Notes: generated by a model not told the origin, from the sequence alone. A stretch of 10,150 nucleotides of DNA from Bacteroidota bacterium (GCA_016721435.1 JADKIC010000049.1:1-10150), one strand, 5' to 3'. Positions 1 to 9,200 are shown, counted from the first letter of the stretch. Numbers and translations: made by a program.

Positions 1-324
1 CCTATCTCTATGCACTTAAAATAACGGGGTACTTACTCAAATCAGATCTTCCATAACCCGATTTGGCTCCACGTTCAACAGCCATTCTCTTCTACAGCCA
101 TCACCAGCATTCATGGTAAAGAAAATCACTCTATCCGGTCTCTGCTATACTGTTAGTAGTGGATAATCAATATTCTTCAATGGTGAACGACAACTTTCAT
201 CTGAAATACATAAATTTACTGACGAAAATTGCGTTCTTGCTAACAACCAAACCCCGGTCCTGTTACTCTTGTAATTTATATTCACCGAAAATAAATCAAG
301 GTTCATTCGATATTTTCTAATTTC
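1..324. other. Unresolved leader upstream of the operon
   Basis: No convincing gene is visible in this stretch on either strand. All six frames are interrupted by stops every few tens of codons, and none of the fragments matches a family I recognise. The longest piece is a minus-strand frame of about 53 codons (306 down to 145) with no recognisable motif. Given how many indels break the genes downstream, a damaged coding end could be hidden here. The last 80 bases before the first start codon are AT-rich and probably hold the operon promoter, but I see no clean match to the Bacteroidota -7 consensus (TAnnTTTG) and do not mark one. Confidence 0.4.
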
Positions 325-1563
325 ATGTCTTCCACTAACGATAAAACCAAAGATGCACTGGATGCCATATCAGCCTTGCGCAATCCGGTTGTACTTCCTT
401 TATTGCTGAAATCAATCAAAACCAATCAGGATATTTCTTATGAACAGCTGCCCGTTGAGTTGAAAGTTTCGGAAGAAGGCATTCAAAGCCGTCATAATTT
501 TCTGCACCGGAAAACGGGAAATAATCTTCCGGTTTATTGGGAAAATACAATTTTCAACGCTGGAACAATGAACGGCAATATTGAAAAATTACACAGCATG
601 TCGATGGCGTACTCTACCGGAGTAATGGTCCATTGCAGGTGATTGTTCATGGCAGATGGGGATTACTATGTTCCCGAGCGAGGGAGTCTTGTTGCTTTAT
701 CACATGGGCGAAAGCTTGTTTCCTGCGGGAGGGGCTACTTCTATTTGTCCGGTGGAAGGTGTACAGTGGAGTCCTTGTTTGCTCTAACGATATCGCGAGC
801 TGGGCAGTTTCTATCTGGCTTGCCAAAATGGAGGAATTCAAAAATCGTTGGAAGCACCAGGTTTGCGTTATTGACAGACATGCAGCTCGAATATCGAAGG
901 CAATCAACTTTATTCTCACCTTGAATACCATACTGTGATGCTTCCGACAGAACATGGTGACGATGTGTACCGATGATCCTGCAAGTATTTCATTGAGAAT
1001 AGCCCATTCAGCCTGCGTTCTGTTTATTGAAAGCAATTAGTTCCGGCGATAAGAAAGCGACTTCGCGGTCATTCAGTAACGTTAGAGGAAAAGTAACCGC
1101 AGAGATTACGCTTTCAGAAAAATTGTAACTGAAGTATTGAAGACTCGCTATAGGCCATGTCAGCCGCTGGACTCCCTCCACACTGGGCATTATTCAGTGG
1201 TGTCATTTGCAGCACAGGGACATTATGCGAATGGATTGGCCGCTTTATTTCTTTTTTGCTACCGGTCAAGATGTAGCCTGTGTTTCTGAAGCTTCAATAG
1301 GTATCACCAGAATGGAAGTCACCGCTGCAGGAGACTTATATGCGAGTGTAACTCCTTCCAAACTTAATTGTAGGTACTGTGGGTGGCGGAACCGACCGCC
1401 TACTCAAAAAGAATGTCTGGAGTCATGGATTGTTATGAAAGGGCAATGCCCGAAAATACGTGAGATTTGCAGGCATTGATTCTCGCAGGTGAAATTGTCA
1501 ATTGCAGCAGCTTTATCCTGCCGGTCATTTACCTGTCTACAAAAATTCGGAAGAAAGAAATGA
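325..1563 (+). CDS. Hydroxymethylglutaryl-CoA reductase, class I-like (frameshifted)
   Basis: This cytosolic enzyme reduces HMG-CoA to mevalonate with NAD(P)H, the committed step of the mevalonate route to isoprenoids. Followed across frames, the pieces line up with the family in order: FLHRKTGNNL near residue 55, then NGNIE (the family ENxIG region), LQVIVHG, DGDYYVP, ATSICPVEGVQWSP, and a GDAxGQNMVTM-like segment with the catalytic Asp codon at 937-939. Next come GDKKATSRSF with the catalytic Lys near 1051-1056, ATGQDVACVSEASIGITRMEVTAAGDLY, GGGT..PTQKECLE near 1380-1415, and a C-terminal AGH (His codon 1526-1528) matching the catalytic-His region. The start at 325 gives a normal N-terminus; the stop at 1561 overlaps the next start. 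At least six frame changes break it, one of them an apparent missing A in the run at 1541-1545. About 412 residues is normal for the bacterial family. The family is clear, but functional intactness in the organism is inferred. Confidence 0.9.
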
Positions 1564-2351
1564 GTGACCATAAAATGCAGAATGAGTTTAGTGTACATGC
1601 TGAAAACACGGCTTCATTCGGTAGACGATTTTACATCTATCAGAAAGAACGATTTCCATTGCTTGGACATGGCCTATTGGTGAGCGCCTTTAGCTTTTCC
1701 GCTACGGCCTATTCCAGGCTCTGCAGGGGAGCTGTTGGATTTATTCCCTGGCCGACGTTCCTGATTGGTATATTCACCACCGTTAGCCTCTTCCTGCTCG
1801 TGAGGATTTTTGATGAATTAAAGACGCGGGAAGATGATGCAAAGTACCAAAATCTACCCGTACCTGTGGGATTAGTGTCTCTGAAAGAACTGGGAATTGT
1901 AGGTGCTATTTTGATATCGCGCTTACAAATCACGATCAACTCTATTTTCCTGCCAAAGTGATGTTGTTGATCTATTTTATCATCATTGCCTCTACCATTG
2001 ATGTAGAAACCGGACGAAAAATACGCCGACCGGAAGACGAAGCAGAAGGTGTACTGACCTATACGTCGATGCTTGGAACGAATCGTGGTGTTTTTCTTTG
2101 GTTAACTTCACTAATGGTCACTTTGCTCTTAAGCATTGCCGCTTGTAACTATGCAGGATTTGGAACCACCGCCTTCACCGTGCTGGGAATTGTTTTTCTA
2201 CATTTTAGGCAACACCGGCCTTGCTCTTCCTGAAAAACAAAACGGCAAGCTTTGCGAAAAATGATTGAAAAGCTTCCGGCATCTGGACGATTGCCATGTA
2301 TCTGACCCTATGGCGCCCAGCGTTGTCTAAAATTATTTTCCCGGTACATGA
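1560..2351 (+). CDS. UbiA-family membrane prenyltransferase (frameshifted)
   Basis: UbiA-family integral membrane enzymes transfer a prenyl chain from a prenyl diphosphate to an acceptor such as an aromatic ring or a glycerol phosphate. The start at 1560 forms an ATGA overlap with the reductase stop and gives MSDHKMQNEF. Hydrophobic segments occur around residues 40-55 and 65-85 and repeatedly in the second half. The first Asp-rich motif is present as RIFDELKTREDDAKYQNLPVPVGLVSLKELG (about residues 85-115). A second charged loop follows as GRKIRRPEDEAEGVLTYTSMLG. These two loops would bind Mg2+ and diphosphate in this family. The frame changes near 1925-1958, near 2195-2215 and at 2268-2272 (a T appears missing in EKLSGIW). 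The C-terminus, WTIAMYLTLWRPALSKIIFP, ends at the next ATGA. About 263 residues is slightly short but plausible. The acceptor cannot be told from sequence; it is probably a product made from the mevalonate supplied by the gene before it. Confidence 0.8.
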
Positions 2352-4911
2352 TTTCCTCTTTCATCTGAAAATAGTCAGACCTTCAGCGATTCCAAGACAG
2401 GAAAAGCTGGCAACTTGTACCGTTTGCAAGAACTTGGATTAAATGTGCCTCGCTTTATTGTAATTCCTCAGTTTTGCACGACTTTATTCCGGAAAGCATT
2501 CGGCAACTCCGATCCTGAAATTATTCGCAAATTTATCCGGGATATCTACATCAGTCAGAAGAAATTGAGGAATTGTTAAAGGATCTCTCTAAAGGATATT
2601 ATGCGGTGCGATCCTTCTGCCATTGACGAAGATGGGGCAGCTTTTTCATTTTGCCGGACAATTTGAAAGTCATTTATATGTTTCAAGAGCTGAACTTGAT
2701 GAAAAATAAAGTCTGTTTGCGTTCAGCATTCTCTGAGCGGGTTTGACTCTATAGAAAACCAATCATCTGGATAATAAATGGGCTGGCTGTTATTGTTAGG
2801 AGATGATTGATGCGGAAGCAGCTGGCAAAGCTTTCGGAATGAATCCGGTCAATGGCAACAAAGAGGAAAAAGTAATTAGTGCAGTTTATGGTTTAGGGGA
2901 AGGGCTAGTTTCCGGACTATTGACCTCCGATAACTGTCTCCTAAAAACCGGAAGTCATTGCTCAATTGGCTGAAAACAACAGGTACTCTTCGACCAACAT
3001 TCCGGCAATGGAACCTTTTTAAAAGATGGAAAAGGAACTTCAACTGAAAACCTACGCTAACCGATCAACAGGTAGTTGAAATCGGAAAATTATTAGATCT
3101 TTTTAATGCAGCCCTACCGCATCCACAGGATATTGAATTCGCCTATAAGAATAACACACTTTACTTATTACAAACACGTCCGGTAACCACTACTACCACC
3201 AGGAACACTCCGAATGGTGAATACATCTTATGGGACAATAGCAACATCGTGGAATCTTATCCGGGTGTAACTACTCCACTCACCTTTTCATTCATCAGCA
3301 GTTCGTATGAAGAGGCCTATAAAATATTTTGCAGCTATATGGGTGTGTCTTCCTCCGTCATTAAAAGTAATGAACGGGTATTTGCGAATACATTGGGCCT
3401 GATCAAGGGCAGGGTATATTATAATCTCAGAACATGGTATCATATGCTGGCCATGCTTCCGTTGGCGGTATCAATGCCCGTTTTATGGAGAGCATGATGG
3501 GTGTAAAGGAACGCTTTGATATTCCGGAATCCTTCGTCTTTCAAAAAGGGAAAAGCCTGGTGGAGCATTATAAAGATGGTGGTGTTGATGTACATTCGGT
3601 TCATAACACTTCCATCAAAGCGCATAGCGTTTATGCAATTGGTGAGAAGACCATTTCATCCTATAAGGAAATCAACTTCCGAGAAAAGGACGCACAAGAG
3701 CTGATGCACTTGTATCTCCGTTTTGAAAGTCCACTCCTTAAAGAATGGAAAGCGCCCTGATCAATGATTTTTTGCGATGATCTGGTTTGGTCTCTGCAAA
3801 GCGATGTAAAAAATATGCCTTTAGCAGAATCCGAATATTCACAATGATCTGTTGTGCGGCAGTGATATTATTTCTACTCAGCCCATTCATAGAAGCTATG
3901 GCAATAGCGACAACCATTGCAGCGAATAATGCATCTAAAAATATTTTTATAGGTCACAGTGCTACTGAAATTTGGAAAATCATTTCTTCCGAAAAGAATT
4001 TACTCTACAACATTAAAAAAGAAATTGATGGCTACATTTCCGATTTCGGTGAACGCTGTATCGAGAATTAAAACTTGAAACCGTATCGTATACCAGGATC
4101 CCGTGAAATTCATCCAAATCCTGAAGTCGTATGTGGAGTCGGGGACTACCAGTGAAATGCTTTCAGCAAAACCGAAGCGTTGTTTGACAAACAGCAGAGC
4201 AGGGATGAAAGCGGGATTAAAATATCAACCCTTCAGATTATGGATGCTTAAAAAGACGTTGCGTCGAACAAGAACAATGGTAAGTGCACGTGAAAATTTA
4301 CGCTACGAACGAACCCGTGCTTTCGGAATTGTGGCGCAATATCTTCTCCGCCATGGGCCATGCCTTGCAATCCAGGAATGTCCTTGAACATCCTCGGGAT
4401 ATTTTCTATCTTACTAGGAAGAAATTTTTCATATATTGAAGGGACATCTGCTACAACAAATCTAAAGGAGCTGATAAACCTCCGAAAGAATGAGTTTCAG
4501 GATATGAAAGAAGAGGCACCAGCAGAACGATTCGCGACGTATGGGATTGTCCACAACGGCAACGACTTACAGCACCGCCAAGCGGAAATACATACGGGAG
4601 ATTTAAAAAAGGTGGATGCAGTCCGGGAAAAGTCAGAGGAAAGTGAGAATCATCACAGATCCGGGAGACCTCTTCGTTGAATGGCGATATTCTTGTAACG
4701 ACAAGTACTGATCCGGAATGGGTAAACACTCTTCCCAGCGCATCCGGAATCATTGTAGAACGGGAAGCTTACTGAGTCATTCCGCCATCGTATCGCGCGA
4801 AATGGGAATTCCCGTATAGTTAGTGTGACCGGCCTCTTAAAAACCTTAAAAAGCGGCGATCTGATCGAAATGGATGGAAGTACGGGATTAATAAATATTA
4901 TTACTGCATGA
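2348..4911 (+). CDS. PEP-synthase-like phosphotransferase, ATP-grasp plus PEP-utilising His domain (frameshifted)
   Basis: The protein belongs to the PEP synthase / pyruvate phosphate dikinase / rifampicin phosphotransferase superfamily, which moves phosphate from ATP through a swivelling His domain to a small molecule. The N-terminal ATP-grasp domain shows KAGNLYRLQELGLNVPRFIVIP (2408-2465), YYAVRSSAIDED..FxFAGQFESHLYVS (2597-2690), EMIDAEAAGKAFGMNPVNG (2800-2860), VYGLGEGLVSGLLTSD (2885-2935) and QDIEFAYKNNTLYLLQTRPVT (3128-3190). A linker follows with WDNSNIVESYPGVTTPLTFSFISSSYEEAYKIF and a long helical part (ERTRAFGIV near 4308). The C-terminal swivel domain has SPGKVRGKVRI-like sequence (about 4620), GDILVTTSTDPEWVNTLPSASGIIVE and SHSAIVSREMGIP, whose His codon (4778-4780) is the phospho-carrier. 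About 854 residues matches the family. Many frameshifts are present, some at A/T runs. The C-terminal placement of the His domain and the linker look more like the antibiotic/metabolite phosphotransferase subgroup than true PEP synthase; the acceptor is unknown. Confidence 0.85.
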
Positions 4912-5988
4912 GTGAGACGCTTACTGAAAAAGTCAACTTTGATCTTATCCGATATGCGAACTGTTGGGAAGATGCTGACATTCTTTGAAAGGTCTGGCCA
5001 TTACTCCCGGTGAGAAAATTTGTCCATTGCTTCTGCAGGGAGACAATAGCTTTCATTGCTCACACAAAATCCCGAAATCGTTGTTGCCGTTGACGTCAAT
5101 AAAATTCAGGGCTATGTAGTAGCACTCAAAAAATGCTGTTTTGAACAACTGGAATACGAAGAAACAATTTCCTTTCTCGGCTTCACTGCTTCGACAGATA
5201 GAGATCTTATTTTCCAAAAGATAAAAAAAGAACTATCAGGTGATGCACGAAACTATTGGGAAAGAAATCCGGAATTGATCAGCAATGGCATCATCTACGG
5301 TAAATTTGAAAATATTTTATATTATTCAGTAAACGCATCTTACCATTGATTCATTCACGAAAGAAGGTACATGAATTATTTAAAATTAAAACGGAACAGG
5401 AACAGGAAATATTCTATCAAGAGAAATGGGACACACTTCGCTGGCGACTGCTGTTCAAACTGTTTTTCAGCAAGTACGTGATGGGCAAGTTAGGGAGAGA
5501 TCCCGCGTTTTAAAAGAGGTAATGTGCCGGTGGCAGATTATATTTACAATAAAGCAGGACAACATTTAAAAGTAAAAATGCCCAATTGAATTTTATACTT
5601 CATTTCAACCTGAATGGAAATTTTGGTCATTTACTGCCGCACTATCTTCAAAGAGAAAATTATGACCTCATTCGTTCAAACATTTCACAATTAAAAATCA
5701 TGCAGGGTTATGCGCAGGATGCCATCATCACCTATGGAAATTTTGACGGAATGAATCTTTCCAATATATTTGAATACATGGATGAGCACTCTTTTCGCGA
5801 AACAGCTGCGGCTATCAACGGAAGCAATAGCGGCCCAATGATTGGCCTATTGGAATTTAATGGTGCCCCGCAGGATTTCCGCTCTACTATCCGGAACGGT
5901 TGAATATAAACAGGAACTATCATCATCATTAAGTCAAATAGACAAAGGGTTTTTCTACAAACAATTTATAGTCGATAGTAAATCATGA
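4908..5988 (+). CDS. DUF3419 / BtaA-like SAM:diacylglycerol 3-amino-3-carboxypropyl transferase (frameshifted)
   Basis: Characterised family members (BtaA) move the 3-amino-3-carboxypropyl group of S-adenosylmethionine onto the hydroxyl of diacylglycerol, the first step in betaine lipid synthesis. The start at 4908 overlaps the previous stop and gives MSETLTEKVNFDLIRYANCWEDADIL. After a shift near 4982 come GLAITPGEKI, the SAM-site motif SAGDN (about 5028-5046) and EIVVAVDVNKIQ. GKFEN near 5300 is followed, after another shift, by LPLIHSRKKVHELFK. Then come WDTLRWRLLFKLFFSKYVMGKLGRDPA, VADYIYNKAGQHLK, NFGHLLPHYL, and a final YWNLMVPRRISALL that ends in FYKQFIVDSKS at a TGA inside the next ATGA. 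About 360 residues fits the family. No BtaB-like N-methyltransferase is visible in the window, so the amino group may stay unmethylated or be modified by the acyltransferase two genes on. The acceptor may be a prenylated lipid rather than diacylglycerol (inference). Confidence 0.85.
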
Positions 5989-6678
5989 ATTCGGATTTAA
6001 AAAATACTCATTACTGTTAGCACTTTCATTTTCTGGTGCTATTTGGTCTTGCTGAATATCTTTACCACAAGCAACATATCCGGGCAGAGCTGACGCGCAA
6101 AATGGTCCATATCTGCACCGGACTTCTCACACTTTTTCCCACTACTCCTTATCCATCACTGGTATGTTTTAATGCTCTGCGGTTCCTTCGCGGTTATTAT
6201 TCTAGCGAGCCTTAGATTTAATTTTCTTCCTTCCATCAACGCTATTGATAGAAAATCTCATGGAAGTATTTGTTATCCCATAGCGGTGTACCTTTGCTTT
6301 TTAGTCTATGAATTCTATTCATCAAAAACAACTCATATTGGCAATCCCCTTCTCTATTACTATCTGCCTATTCTGACGCTCGCGATTTGTGATCCGATGG
6401 CGGCTTATGCCGGAAAGCACTTTCCGTATGGAAAATTCAAAGTCTGGGGTGGAACAAAATCACTTTCAGGATTGACCGCCTTCTTTCTTTCCTCATTGAT
6501 CATTACTTCCAGTGTTCTATACTCCTTCTCAGCAACCGGTACAACCGGAAGTGACATTCTTCTCCTATCCTTGCCGTTAGCCATCATTGGAGGTATTGCG
6601 GAGGCGATCAGTAGTAAAGGTCTTGACAATATCACCATACCGGTATCCGTATTGCTCACTTTAATAGCACTCACATGA
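5985..6678 (+). CDS. Dolichol kinase / phytol kinase-like membrane protein (SEC59/DGK1/VTE5 type; frameshifted)
   Basis: Members of this family are multi-pass membrane enzymes that phosphorylate lipid alcohols such as dolichol, phytol or diacylglycerol, typically with CTP. The start at 5985 overlaps the upstream stop (MNSDLKK). The frame is lost within the first 20 codons, then recovered as LFGLAEYLYHKQHIRAELTRKMVHICTGLL; RKxVHI followed by a hydrophobic helix is the family's N-terminal signature (6096-6125). A second shift lies near 6140. From 6155 the frame is open to the stop: LLIHHWYVLMLCGSF, RFNFLPSINAIDRKSHGSICYPIAVYLCFLVYEF, LAICDPMAAYAGKHFPYGKFKVWGGTKSLSGLTAFF (the DxxAxxxG...GxKSxxG nucleotide-binding region), then two more hydrophobic helices. 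About 231 residues is the usual length. It could instead be a CDP-lipid-synthase-like relative, but the RKMVHI and GTKSLSG pair favours kinase. Its likely substrate here is an isoprenoid alcohol, from the HMG-CoA reductase and UbiA context (inference). Confidence 0.8.
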
Positions 6679-7676
6679 ATCGCGTCATACGTTTGATACC
6701 CGGAGACCCATTGTTTCATTTGTACGAGCAATTTCCTGCGGAAATATACCCGGCTGAAAGTATCCGGCTAAAACAGGCCCAAAAGCAACCCGGTAATTTC
6801 CTTGAAGCTTGTTATCTGTACCTGGAGGGAGAAGAAGTAAAATGCAGAGCCGCCTTGTATCATAATCCCCTGTTAACTTATGAGCATAAAAAATCACGCT
6901 GTATAGGTAATTATGAAGCGGTAGAGGACGATAAATATGGCCTGGCTTTATTGCAGCTAATCGAAGCAGATGCGAAGGCATCAGGATCGGAATATCTGAA
7001 AGGACCCATGAACGGCAGCACCTGGGAAAACTATCGCTTTAGTACAGACCATAAACATCCGAATTTTTCCTTGAACCCTGGCATCCGCTCTATTATAACA
7101 GGCATTTTCTGAAAGCAGGATTTCATGTTATTGGAAAGTATTTTTCCAGTATGGCGCATCTTGAGCCGGTACCGGAAGACTTCCATCAAAGAAAAAGTGC
7201 ATTTGAAGCAAAAGGGATTACTTTCCGGGCTATTGATCCCCATCATTTTGATTCGGAATTAGAAAAGCTTTACACATTAAATACACTCGCCTTTCAAAAT
7301 AATTTCCTTTACACGCCGATAACGTTGGAAGAATTTAAAAACAAATACCGGCCGATACAGCAAATAATACAACCGGAATTGATCATGATGGCGGAAGACC
7401 GAATGGAAATTTGATGGGTTACCTCTTCAGCATTGAAGACTTCTACTATCCCGCAGAGAAAAGGCTGATCATAAAAACGGCGGCCAGGACATCCTGATCA
7501 ACAGTGGCGAGGTTGGCCATGTGCTGTACAACATCGTTAGTGAAACAGCGAAAGAAAAACAATTTCAATCCGTCATTCATGCTTTCCTTTATGAGGAAGG
7601 GTCATCGCTAGGGATCACGAAGAATTTCAACGGAGAAAGATTCAAACATTATGCGCTGTATGGAAAGGCACTCTGA
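6675..7676 (+). CDS. GNAT-like N-acyltransferase (frameshifted)
   Basis: The protein resembles a GNAT-fold acyltransferase subgroup, soluble and about 333 residues long. The start at 6675 overlaps the kinase stop and gives MNRVIRLIPGDPLFHLYEQFPAEIYP. The first part contains CRAALYHNPLL, GNYEAVEDDKYGLALLQLIEADAKASGSEYLKGPMNGSTWENYRF, which looks like a GNAT core (small-molecule donor strand, then the GPMNGSTW loop). A missing T in the run at 7064-7068 shifts the frame; the continuation is LEPWHPLYYNRHFLKAGFHVIGKYFSSMAHLEPVPEDF. Another shift near 7398 restores EDRNGNLMGYLFSIEDFYYPAEKRLIIK, and a missing A at 7473-7477 restores KNGGQDILINSGEVGHVLYNIVSETAKEKQFQSVIHAFLYEEGSS...RFKHYALYGKAL. Donor and acceptor are unknown. 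In this operon an acyl or aminoacyl transfer to the amino group added by the BtaA-like enzyme is possible but speculative. The family call rests on motif impression rather than an alignment. Confidence 0.65.
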
Positions 7677-9200
7677 CGGCAAACATTACCGAACTATTTT
7701 ACAGCTCTGCGGGTAAACATCCCTCTAAAACCGCACTTCACTATCGCGACCACGCCATCACCTTTTCAGCGCTTGAGCAACAAGTAACGGATTACGCACA
7801 ATATTTATTAAGCAAAGGTATTTCGAAAGGCGATCGGGTGATGGTGTTTCTGCCGATGAGTATAGATTTGTACAGAACTGTTCTTGCCATCTTCAGCATA
7901 GGAGCTACGGCTGTATTTCTGGATGAATGGGTCAGCAAGAGCAGAATGGAAGCCTGTTGTCGGGTAGCGCCGTGCAAAGCATTGATAGGTAGATTTAAAG
8001 TAAGACTTCTTTCCTTACTTTCATCCGAATTAAGAAAAATACCCATTATGCTAAGTGCGAAGTATGTTCAACCGGAGAAAAATATGCAGTACCTCACCAC
8101 AGACAGACGACACTGCGCTCATCACTTTTACGACAGGCAGCACCGGCATTCCCAAAGCAGCGAAGCGAACCCATGGTTTTCTCAGGGCTCAGTTTGATGT
8201 ACTCCTTCAGAAGATACAAACCCCAGACCATGAAATCGACATGCCGGTTCTTCCTATTGTTTTACTGATGAATTTTGGAACAGGAACCACCTCTGTCATT
8301 GCTGATTTCAATGCCCGAAAACCGGATACACTACAACCTGAAAACGTTCTGAAACAGCTAAAGAAATATCAGGTGACACGAATAATTGCTTCTCCTTTCT
8401 TTATTAAACAGATCGCCAAACATCTTATTTCTACAAAAGCAAAAACACCCAACTTAACGCGAATCATCACCGGAGGAGCACCGGTATTTATGGCTGAAGC
8501 TACCATCTACTGTGAGGCGTTTCCCGATGCTACAATAGAAATCGTTTATGGTTCCACCGAATCAGAACCCATCAGCTCCATTTCAGCATTTCAATTAATA
8601 AAAGAAAACAATAAAAATTCCCTTCGCGGACTTCCTGTCGGACGAGTTGATAAAAACACTTCTGTAAAAATCATTTCGGTCACTGATGCTTCTCTTCACC
8701 TGCACGCTGACGAAGAATTATCTGAATTGCAATCCCCGCCCTATGTAATTGGCGAAATCATAGTCAGCGGGAAACATGTACTAAGAGAATACATCAACAA
8801 CGAAGAAGCATTAAAACGAAATAAAATATTCATTCAGGGGACTTGCTGGCATCGCACAGGAGACAGTGGCTTTATGGACGACGAGGGAAACCTCTATCTC
8901 ACGGGAAGATGCAATTCGCTGATACATATTAAAGAGCAACTGCTTGCACCCTTCGTTTATGAAAATTATTTCTTATCGATAAATGGTGTAGAAACAGGAA
9001 CCATCATGTTGAAGGAAGGAAGGTTTTATGCGATCATCGAAGCCAACTCTTTCGCTGATAAAGAATTGATCACTCAGGAAATTCACAAACACCCCATTCC
9101 GCCGGAGCAAATCCTTTTCATGAATAAAATTCCACGTGATCCAAGGCATAATTCGAAGATTGACTATGCGAAATTGTTTAAGCTGTGCTTAGTAAAATGA
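7673..9200 (+). CDS. AMP-forming acyl-adenylating enzyme, OleC-like C-terminus (one frameshift)
   Basis: ANL-superfamily enzymes activate a carboxylate with ATP to an acyl-adenylate for thioester, amide or, in OleC, beta-lactone formation. From 7673 the N-terminal domain reads ITELFYSSAGKHPSKTALHYRDHAITFSALEQQV, then GDRVMVFLPMSIDLYRTVLAIFSIGATAVFLDEWV. A single shift at about 8090-8104 moves to the frame carrying DDTALITFTTGSTGIPKAAKRTHGFLRAQ, the ATP-binding loop (8114-8190). Downstream are ITGGAPV, YGSTESEPIS (the adenine motif), HRTGDSGFMDDEGNLYLTGR and a C-terminal IPRDPRHNSKIDYAKLF with the likely catalytic Lys. The DPRHNSKI string resembles the DIRHNAKI region of OleC as I remember it, rather than the PKTxxGK of acyl-CoA ligases. 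About 509 residues is normal. No in-frame ATG lies near 7673; the codon there is CTG in a CTGA overlap with the previous stop, probably a miscalled ATG. It is the best-preserved gene of the operon. The substrate is unknown. Confidence 0.85.

Noticed and set aside
145..306. Minus-strand frame of 53 codons in the leader
   Set aside because: It has no recognisable motif, is short, and its composition looks like chance; too weak to call a gene.
647..1036. Minus-strand open frame of 129 codons
   Set aside because: It lies opposite the HMG-CoA reductase, whose motifs are clear on the plus strand; it is a shadow frame.
4451..4753. Minus-strand open frame of 100 codons
   Set aside because: It lies opposite the swivel domain of the PEP-synthase-like gene, which is clear on the plus strand.
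6405..6731. Minus-strand open frame of 108 codons
   Set aside because: It is the shadow of the lipid-kinase-like gene, whose membrane helices and motifs read on the plus strand.
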